From NCBI RefSeq assembly GCF_010183535.1, contig NC_071330.1:10831717-10895716 (forward strand): DNA of 64,000 nucleotides. The letters are read 5' to 3'. The first letter of the stretch is position 1; every line of letters starts with the position of its first letter. A program made the translations under genes and the position numbers. Origin of the DNA: Caenorhabditis remanei. Taxonomy: Eukaryota > Nematoda > Chromadorea > Rhabditida > Rhabditidae. This document shows, one piece after another, positions 49,687-64,000 of the stretch. The notes beneath the pieces are model-generated. The model saw nothing but the letters and a program-made list of their open reading frames with translations. It was not told the origin of the DNA and made no database searches.

Positions 49687-52394
49687 CTGAAGAGACAATG
49701 AGTAATTGTATAATTTTGCGGTTGTTATCAGTTAGAAAAATAGAGATAGTAAACAGGTTGATGAGAGGAAAACTAAGTAGAAGGGGAGGGCTGATGGAAG
49801 TGTGTCTGTTGAGTCATTTCAGAAAATGTTGCAATTTGAGAGCAACTTGTCGTGTAGGTGAAGAAGTCAGAGAAGAATATGAGAGAAGTATGAGGAATTA
49901 TGAATCATTTGAGGAAGTGACATCCTGGAATCTTCTCTAGGAGAACTGAGGAAGACATGAAGGTTTCAGTGTGCTTCATGGAGCCTCTGAATGACTATAA
50001 TTGCACAAATCTGGGCTTTCATTTTGCTGGTTCACAACTTTCACTCCTTTCTGGGAATACGACTTTTTTGAAGAAGAACACGTACTAAAATCATATTGAA
50101 AACACATATTTCCACGGAGATACATAAATCAAGAGCAGAAGAAAAAAGAATAGCAATAAATTAGGAACGCTCAGAAGTAGTAAACTCCAATTGAGAGGAA
50201 AAGTAAAGGTTTGAGAAAGTAAAGATTCTGAATACAAGATAACAACTGAATCATCATTGAGTTTTATAGTAATCTTTCTACTATAAATACTGTATAACTC
50301 ATAGAATTACACATAAAACAAGCAAACCGTTTGATAATGTCACTGGCCCTTCCTGCGAGTTTTTCAAACTGAGATAAGAGTTTAACAGTCTATCTTGTTC
50401 TCGGAAGTTACATTTCCCTTTTCGGTAAAACATCTTATGAGAAACGTGTATGAGTTCACTTTTAAAAAAATTAATAATTAATGTTTCGGGATTACGGTGG
50501 TATACTGGAACTTTACGGTCATTTCGAGAGTACAGAGGGAGTGCCAAGAATAACAAAATGGCTCGTAATGTGGGTCTTCTCTTTATGTAATTCTAGTGGT
50601 TTTTAACGGTGCAATTCAACTGACGGGGGTAATTATACATCTAAACGATGAGAAACAATCTATTTTTTCTCTCTCTTCAATTTCATTTGAACCCTCATTT
50701 TGCTGCTCAGTTACACTACGAAACGATGTCTCGAATCTCTTACGTTTCTATTATATTTTTGAGAAAAGACTGGTCAGTCGATCAAAAAATGAGGAGAAAA
50801 TAGGAGAAGCGAGAGTTAAAAAAGAGATGAAAGGAACGGGATGAGCACGGAAAGTGAAGAAAAGAAAGAGTAGAAGAAGGTAAGAATTGTTGGAAAAAGA
50901 AGAAAAAAGGAATGGTGATTTATGTAAATTTACTGGAATCTTGTTGAGAAAGGAAAATACGATGTAGATGATGAATAGAGGAGAGGATATGAACCGTATG
51001 ATGATGAAGAACATTCAGATGAACAGTCTGGCGCACTGTTGACGCGATTGTCTCAAGTTTTATAATATATGCAGACCAAATCTAGATCTTCTTTTCTGCC
51101 GTTGATAACGATTTCCTACAAGACTCCGATAGAATGTTATGATTGGATGTAAATAAGAAATAAAGAAAACGTTTTTTGGTGATCAGTATCCGATAGACAT
51201 CTGGAAAGATATGTAGGTTAAAAACTAGTCATTCGCACCTTTTATTTCTAGAAATTTAGGAACAACCTATCAAATTTCTACCAAAATCTAGAAAACAGTT
51301 CAAAAGTCATTCTAGATTCATTTGAAACAATCGGAAAAAGATCGATTCGTGAAAATCACACAATCATTTTTCAATCAAAATCCTTCTGTGACCTCAACAG
51401 AGTTTAAGATAAAAACAAAATAAATTTTCATTTTAATATCCGAAGAAACCCGAGAAACTCTCTTCTTCTAAACTCACAAATTCATGTTTACTACTTCTCC
51501 ATCTCGCCCTTTTTTGTCCATCTTGACAGAAACTAATCAAAAATTCTGAGGATTCTGATGACCACGACGAAGACAACCGATTATGTGTACGAAACAAAAC
51601 GAATAAGCAGTAGTAGTAATATCGGTAGTAAGAGAACTAACACCACCACCTCCTTCTTCTTCTTCTTCTTTTTACTCATTCCGTTTTTTTCAGTCAGCAA
51701 GCAAACATACATGAATCAGGAATGAAAATGCATCATCTGGCATCGAGTAGAAACGGAACCAACACAACTAAAGTGTAAACGTACTCGAAAAAGAGAGAGA
51801 AATTGGTTTTATTTCGAAAAAACCTGTGATCGAAAATATTCTGATCGCATAGAAATCTGGGTATTCCGCGCGCGTTAAACGAGCCGATACTTTCGAAATG
51901 GGTTACGAAATAATGTCTCTCGAGAGGGCATAAACTAGAATAGATAAATGGAGAAAAATGAAGCACATTTCGAGTTTTTTATTGATGCACTCGGGAATAA
52001 AATAACGGATTTTATTGAGCAGGATCCGTTGGAATCAGGTTTTATGAGCAGTCATTTATGCAAAATGGGGTTTTGACTGAAGGGAGAAGATATTTGTGCG
52101 AGAAGAAAAACTGTTAGAAGATATCGCTTTCTATAAAACTTTACTGTTTAGTGGTCTTCCTGATGACGGACTGGTGCACCTTAAGCGCATCCGGACAGAG
52201 GATTACTGTAACTAAAAGATTTTTTGAAGAGATAATGGGCTTGGTCTTAAAAAGCAGTTTCGTACAGTAAGAAAAAGAGAAGGGATCATTTTTCAATGAA
52301 AATACTTCAAATTGCAGCCACTATCAGACAGACACAATAAGCCTAATGGTCTGAAAGACTTTTAAATTTTAAATTTTTTTGGAAGTTCAGATAC
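49687..52394. other. Upstream region of zmp-1, no gene seen
   Basis: About 2.7 kb between the zmp-1 start and a mariner-type element. A TTC trinucleotide repeat lies around 51652-51672 after a CACCACCACC stretch. Open frames here lack domains and splice continuity. The part next to 49686 should contain zmp-1 regulatory sequence; TCTCTTCAG immediately before the ATG may be a trans-splice acceptor. Confidence 0.5.
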
Positions 52395-52396
52395 TA

Positions 52397-53665
52397 TTAG
52401 GCTGGTGCATAAGTTTCTTTCTTTTTTTTGAGGTTGAACTTTGACTCACGGTTTCTAGATACTGTGATCGTTTATCGAGCCAAACTTTTTTGCATTTTAA
52501 TGACCTTCTCAGTGGCTAACAAATACAGTTTTAAGTTAATGCCTAGACACTCCGCTCGTTAAAACGATAGTTTTTTCTGTGGTCAACCAAACGCCTATTT
52601 TGGAAAGTTTTTTGGTTCTAGTCGACATTGGTATCAAAATTTGACGATCTTAATGGGAAACTTAATGAAAGTTATAGAAAAATACTTTATCTTGTTGTCA
52701 CATATTAGTTTTTGGTCAGAACGTTAAAGGCGAAAAAATTATGATCAGACGATTGAGAGCAACTAGAAATCATTGTTAAGCTACGTTCAAGCATATTAAA
52801 GAAACATCTGAAAGAGCATTTATGCCAAACTATGTGTAAAAGTTAGAATGCAACATGAGTAAGTGATTTCAGAAAAAAATGGTAAAAAAAACCATTCAAT
52901 TAAGTGATAAAACGTGGGTCGCGTGTTTGCTATGATTTTTGTGCTTTTAAGAAATTTTGTGTAGTAGATCTGGGTGAAGTCTAGGTCTCTTCTCAACGCT
53001 TTCAAGCAAGTCAGTACTATCCCCTTACAAGTAATCAACAGTAAATACATTGCTCTAAAAATGTGCAAAAGATCTAGTGGATTGATTCAGAAGTACGAGT
53101 AGCAGGCTTCATCAAACTTAAAAATCACGTGATTTTGATGATGTTGAGTTCGCGCTTCCTGTGAAAAAAAGCAAATTGCTTAATCATCTGAAACAAAATA
53201 AATTCAGAAACGTCAATGCTTACACTACTCAATAATAGTTATTTCTACCAATTTCCTTATCTAGCGTTAATGAAAAATCGAAAAAACTCACACATCCGTA
53301 AATTGCTGAGCCTCGCCGTTCTTCAGCGACCGACTAAACTACAGTTGCTTAGTTCAAATGTCATTATTAATTTTTTAAACATAATTTTTCTAGCTTGTTT
53401 TAATTTTGAATATATCACCCATTCTCGCCAACATTTTCTGAGAAAAAAATGGAGTCGAAGAATGGTACCAAAAAAGGGTTCCTCAAGTATTTTGACTTGT
53501 CTACGGCTGAGATTAAGCAGATGGCAGACGTCATGTTACAGGTATAATCACAATAAGTTATAGGTAATAAATAACTATATTTCTTATTATGTGAGGTATT
53601 AGCCTTCTAGAAATTTCAAGACAAAAATGATCCAAAAAAAGAAAGAAACTTATGCACCAGCCTGA
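52397..53665. mobile_element. Mariner-type element with terminal inverted repeats
   Basis: The left end 52397-52430 (TTAGGCTGGTGCATAAGTTT then CTTTCTTTTTTTTG) is the reverse complement of the right end 53632-53665 with one substitution at position 2 and one length change in the T-run. TA dinucleotides flank both ends (52395-52396 and 53666-53667), the Tc1/mariner target duplication. The length, 1269 bp, equals that of a full mariner, yet I cannot read a D,D34D transposase on either strand. A spliced-looking segment near 53450-53540 (ATG 53449, KKGFLKYFDLSTAEIKQMAD, then CAG/GTATAA) is the only coding-like stretch. Confidence 0.8.
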
Positions 53666-53773
53666 TATCAAAATACAAAATTGGGATTATTTATTTATTT
53701 CCTATTTTTAAAATTTCAGTTATCCCTTGTAAATCATGTAATCTAATTATATAATTGAATTTTTAAAATTCAA

Positions 53774-54888
53774 TCATTTCCTCTCCAACTCCTCCAACTT
53801 CTGCTTCTTTTTCTCTTCTTTCTCCTCTTTTTTAATTCTTATCATCTCCTTTATATACTTCAATGATTCTGAATATTCGACATTTCTCTGCGTCTCTTCT
53901 TCCACTCGTTTCCTCAATTTCTCTATCTGAAATCTTGTTTTCTTCCTCTCTCCTCTCATATCACATGCCCACCTCTTCCACCTCAACTGGATCTTGTTTT
54001 ATAAAATCCAATTTCGCCTCCATATTTTTTATTTGTTTCTCCAGTTTGATAATCTCTATTGCTTTTTCTTGTTCGATCGCCGCAAATTTCACATTTTCAG
54101 TTTCAATTTGAACTTTCGATTGAGCGATTTCTTTCTCGATATTTTCAGCTTTCAGTGTATTCGCTTCAAATTCTTTTTCTAATTGTGCAATTTCTTTCTG
54201 GAAATTTACAATGAAATTAGAACGGGAAACAGGAAAATCATACTGCAAAGATCTGATCGTCATCTTCCTTTACTTCAATATCTTCCGGCATCTTTGGATC
54301 GAAATCGAACACGCTGGCAAATATATCATAGATCTGAAATTTGATTGACGAAAACAGATATTTATATTCCAAAAAACCTCTTTCAACTCTTCCTGAATCT
54401 CCGTCACAATTTGATCTACACTTCTCTCTTTTGGTGGAGATATTTGCTCATGGATCTCGGCATAATAATTGCATTGCTGTAACCATAAAAGTCAACTTGA
54501 AGTCCAAATTCTTTACCTCATCTATGAAATTCTTCACTGTTTCCACTTCTTCTTCTATTTCTTTTTGTATGATTCCCTCCCGCTTCCCATGAGAATTCAC
54601 TCTTTCTATTGCCATTTTCAGCATCTCCTGACTTTCTTTTCTGAAAACAGAAAGAAGAAAAACAACGTCTTCTTCTCTCTCACTCACTCCTCACCTAATC
54701 TTCTCAATATAAGCCTTTCTCTGAATCTGTCTATGCTCAGAAACTAATCCAAATTCATTTCTTGTCGTCCACTTCTCCTCCTTCACTTCTCTTGCTCTCT
54801 TCCGCTCTTCTTGCACTTTCTTCGCTCGTTCGCGTGCCAATCGACGATTTTCACGCAGTTTTTCATAATATTTGACACGATTCGGCAT
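53774..54888 (-). CDS. Coiled-coil protein of unknown function
   Basis: Six exons (54888-54695, 54640-54517, 54476-54378, 54333-54244, 54197-53973, 53926-53774) join in phase into about 294 residues. The protein is highly charged. The N-terminal 60 residues are basic (NRVKYYEKLRENRRLARERA), followed by an acidic middle (YDIFASVFDFDPKMPEDIE) and a long heptad-rich C-terminal half (IAQLEKEFEANTLKAENIEK, IIKLEKQIKNMEAKLDFIK, KKKQKLEELERK). No enzymatic motif, signal peptide or membrane segment is seen. I do not recognise the family. Six clean splice junctions with preserved phase make it a genuine gene. Confidence 0.78.
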
Positions 54889-55517
54889 TTTTTTTTAGAT
54901 AAAAGAAATAGAAGAAAATGAAGTTTTTGGGAAATAAATAGAAATGAGTTTAGTTGTATTCGGGAAGGAAAGAGTACGGATGAGTGGTTTCCTAAAACGG
55001 AAATTTGCTTTTTCGTAAAGTAAGATTTCCTGAATTTCGATTTTTCAAAACGATGTTTCTAAAGTGAAATTAAGTTTGAATCAAGGGGTCTACCAACTAC
55101 AGTAACCTATTAGAAAACGAAGGTCGAACTTCGAACATCCAAAAGTCCAGAATTCAGAAATTGTACTTTAATGTTTGACACTTTCACAAATACGAAAACA
55201 GCAAGTCTAGACAAGTTTCTGTTTCCAATTTGAAGCCAGACATGAATTTTCTAACGTCATCAGTACATTGTCTGAAAATATGGAACGCCATGATCGGTTC
55301 TTAATCCTTTGATGATCTGAAGACTCTAAAAATAGCCTGGAGTATCTGGTATAAACGTCAGAGTTCTGATTATATTCTTGCAGAATTTATCATTATGTTA
55401 TTTTGTATCAAAATACGGATATCTCTTACTCAACTTTTCTGACGATTTCCAATTTTCAAATTAGAAAGAAAAGAAGAAAAGACGACAATTCTTTATTGAC
55501 AGTCATACTCAATTTGT
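54889..55517. other. Intergenic region, no feature seen
   Basis: About 630 AT-rich bases between the coiled-coil gene's start and the kinase gene's stop, both on the - strand. Presumably the promoter of the coiled-coil gene. No repeat or small gene was recognised. Confidence 0.5.
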
Positions 55518-56768
55518 TCATTTTTTAACTTCTTTGACTTCAGTTTTCTCTCTATTTGGCGATGCTCCTGCTTTCTTTTTTCCCTTTCTAGTCTCGTCAC
55601 TTTGATCTTTTTCCTTTGGATTTCTCTTTGAGAATTCTTTAACTGATTGTCCTCCCTCTACTTCCAAATCAATCACTTTTCCGTCTCCTGGAGTTTCAAG
55701 TGGACCAAAATATGGACGTTCTGGATCCCAATCAATGGGATCATTATCTTTGATTTTATTGGCAACAGCTGCATGTTTGACACAATAATATATGAATCCG
55801 TAGTCTGGAACTGCATAGTAACCGAGGGTGTCGACGTACTGAAAAGTTTACTTAAAATCTGAAGAATAGTGGAAGGAGAATGATACCTTGAGAATTCTGG
55901 TGAACTCTTTCTTTGGGCAGTTATACAAGAAATCCTCGAGAATATCTGCTTTCTCCCGAACATCTTTCTTGTAAGCAAGCACTTTATCCCTATCGTGGGC
56001 TTTCAATTTTCTCCATGGAAGACCTCCAGAAGTCCATTCAACAACCATATACAACCATGATTCAATATCATCTTTACGTGATTGATCTTGTTGGAGCATT
56101 GCAGCCAGTGGAGCATAGCGAGTGGTTCCACGGAATGGAGCAGATGAACGTGGGGCTCTCATATCTTTTCCTTCGGCTCTTTTCACAAATTCACGACAAA
56201 GACCGAAGTCAAGCATGAAGATTGTGTGATGCTCATTGGATTCTTTTCGTCCGGCAGCAAAGTTTCCGGGTTTGATGTCACGATGAAGATAGCCAAACTG
56301 GAATATGGAAGGAGATTTGGTGGATATTCTGATATCTAATCTTACACTATGTAAATGTTCGATTGAAACTAAACATTGAGCTGCTGTCTTCAATGCAGTA
56401 CCCAACGAGAATCTCCCATCTGGACGATCTTGTCTCAAATCCCACAAGTTTTTTCCAATCAATTTCATAACAATAAAATTGAAACGATCCTTCACATTGG
56501 CTCGATCCAGCACAGCACAAAAATGACGGCTCTTGATCTGTGTTGCTCCTTTCATGACGTTACAATCCATCAAAAGGACTTTCTTTGCAGCTGTCGCCTT
56601 TTCACATTTGATTGCAAATTTCTCTGAATCACTTTGTCGAAGAACTGAATAAACAGCTCCATATCCTCCTTTTCCGAGAAGTGCAATCACTTTGTACTTG
56701 TCTTTTTTCGTTTTCAGCATCTCTTCTTCACGTGGGAGCACGTCGTCGGCTTCATCAGAAGACATCAT
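55518..56768 (-). CDS. TTBK/CK1-family protein kinase
   Basis: Three exons (56768-56346, 56297-55887, 55838-55518), all phase 0, give 384 residues. Kinase landmarks: YKVIALLGKGGYGAVYSVLR (Gly loop), FAIKCEK (Lys), FNFIVMKLIGKNLWDLR, GYLHRDIKPGNFA (catalytic loop), FMLDFGLCREFV (DFG) and SAPFRGTTRYAPL, then DDIESWLYMVVEWTSGGLPW. This pattern is that of nematode tau-tubulin kinase-like members of the CK1 group. The C-terminal 70 residues are charged and Lys/Glu-rich (KEFSKRNPKEKDQSDE and so on), probably disordered. Cytoplasmic Ser/Thr kinase; substrate unknown. The start has tandem ATGs (56768 and 56765). It is distinct in sequence from the nested kinase at 43838-45307. Confidence 0.92.
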
Positions 56769-63207
<6,439 letters not shown>

Positions 63208-63313
63208 TTCAATTCACCCAACTTGTTTCTCCCCGATCTCTGTTCAATTCAAATAACCCTTATTTATTCCGTATTCCTCTTGGAATAGATGTATTTTTTG
63301 TGAACGAGCTCTG

Positions 63314-63319
63314 AATAAA
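63314..63319 (+). terminator. Polyadenylation signal of ubq-1
   Basis: Canonical AATAAA about 107 bases after the ubq-1 stop. A TTTATT at about 63338-63343, which is AATAAA on the - strand, lies about 20 bases away and would serve the convergent CDK5RAP1-like gene. Confidence 0.75.
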
Positions 63320-63397
63320 GTAATTTCTGTAAACCTGTTTATTTCAACAATAACAATAATGAAAAAAACCTAGAACAATTAACTACAATGAAAACAA

Positions 63398-64000
63398 TTA
63401 TAGGTCCGTTTCTCTGATGAATTCGGCTTTCAAGGTCTGCGAGTTGGCTTCAGTGATTAGAACTTTGGCATATTGTCCGGGATTCAATTGAGACTTTGAA
63501 TTATCGAACACCGCTTTCACCCCACCATCAGTTCGTCCATGTGAAAATGCAACATCTCTTTTCGATTTCTGAAAAATAGCTTTAATTTATCAGATTAGAG
63601 ATCAATGTGGCATACTCCTTCCAGTAACACTGTCTGCTCTGTTCCAATAAGTTTCTGATTCAATTTCATTGCTTCTTCTCGGAAAACTGTAGTCGAATCC
63701 AAATGTCTTCGTGCCTTAACATTTTCAGGAACGTCATCGGTAAGCCTATGGTGAGCTCGGGTTTTCTGAAAAAGTTTTCTTAAAGGATACACCAAACAGA
63801 ATACTGTCTCACTCCTCTCATACTGTAAGGAAATACGAAGCAGAACGAATATCCAACTTCTCGAATCAAGGAAAGTGTATTTTGATGAGCTTCTTCGGTT
63901 TCTCCACAGAATCCGGCAATGAAGTCGCTAGTGAGTGAAACATCTGAAATATGATTGATTCAGTTGAAGATAAACGCCGACTTACTTGGCAGAATTATCC
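63398..64000 (-). CDS. CDK5RAP1-like methylthiotransferase, C-terminal part (partial)
   Basis: Four exon segments are visible on the - strand: 64000-63986 (cut by the window edge), 63943-63813, 63765-63616 and 63568-63398. They join in phase and end with TAA. The sequence covers the end of the radical-SAM domain ([60 protein letters not shown]) and the C-terminal TRAM domain ([37 protein letters not shown]). CDK5RAP1 enzymes add a methylthio group to i6A37 of mitochondrial tRNAs (2-methylthio modification) using SAM and 4Fe-4S clusters. The N-terminal cluster-binding cysteines lie outside the window. By position it matches F25B5.5 next to ubq-1. Confidence 0.93.

Overview
The window looks like nematode genomic DNA from the genus Caenorhabditis, but probably not C. 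elegans itself. Genes are compact, with many 44-60 nt introns that begin GT and end in TTTCAG, and trans-splice-like TTTCAG acceptors sit just before several start codons. The order paxillin, d4-family PHD protein, KDEL receptor, DDX60-type helicase, tryptophan dioxygenase, dynamitin, BCL7, GPI-type matrix metalloprotease, polyubiquitin and CDK5RAP1-like protein matches my memory of the C28H8/EGAP1/F25B5 part of C. elegans chromosome III. This is recall, not a search. The polyubiquitin gene here encodes 12 units; I recall 11 for C. elegans.

Layout. 1-10.5 kb is lineage-variable: the 3' end of an unknown gene, an inverted array of C-rich and G-rich repeats, a spliced protein tyrosine phosphatase (+), two tiny signal-peptide-like ORFs, a secreted ShKT plus nitrobindin-like protein (+), and a tandem pair of FkbM-type methyltransferase paralogs (-), one of which has lost its cofactor motifs. 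11-20 kb is paxillin pxl-1 (-) with alternative first exons. 22.5-24.7 kb is dpff-1 (-), divergent from the KDEL receptor gene (+, 25.6-26.5 kb), which is followed closely by a DDX60-like helicase (+, 26.9-32.6 kb), possibly in one operon. tdo-2 (-) is at 35.3-37.5 kb and a small secreted orphan (+) at 40 kb. dnc-2 (-) and bcl-7 (+) are divergent at 40.7-42.8 kb.

43-49.7 kb is a seven-exon zmp-1-like metalloprotease (-). One of its introns contains a complete TTBK/CK1-family kinase gene on the opposite strand, and another holds an inverted-repeat element and promoter-like sequence. A mariner-type element without a readable transposase is at 52.4-53.7 kb. A coiled-coil orphan (-) and a second TTBK/CK1-like kinase (-) follow. 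The window ends with ubq-1 (+) running toward the 3' end of a CDK5RAP1-like gene (-).

The conserved genes serve unrelated housekeeping roles: adhesion, chromatin, ER retrieval, RNA helicase, tryptophan catabolism, dynein transport, matrix remodelling, ubiquitin supply and tRNA modification. Phosphatase, TTBK-like kinase and small secreted genes, which belong to families expanded in nematodes, are interspersed. Exon coordinates were derived by hand from splice signals and checked for reading-phase continuity; no alignment was run. I saw no convincing tRNA or rRNA gene and no CRISPR array.
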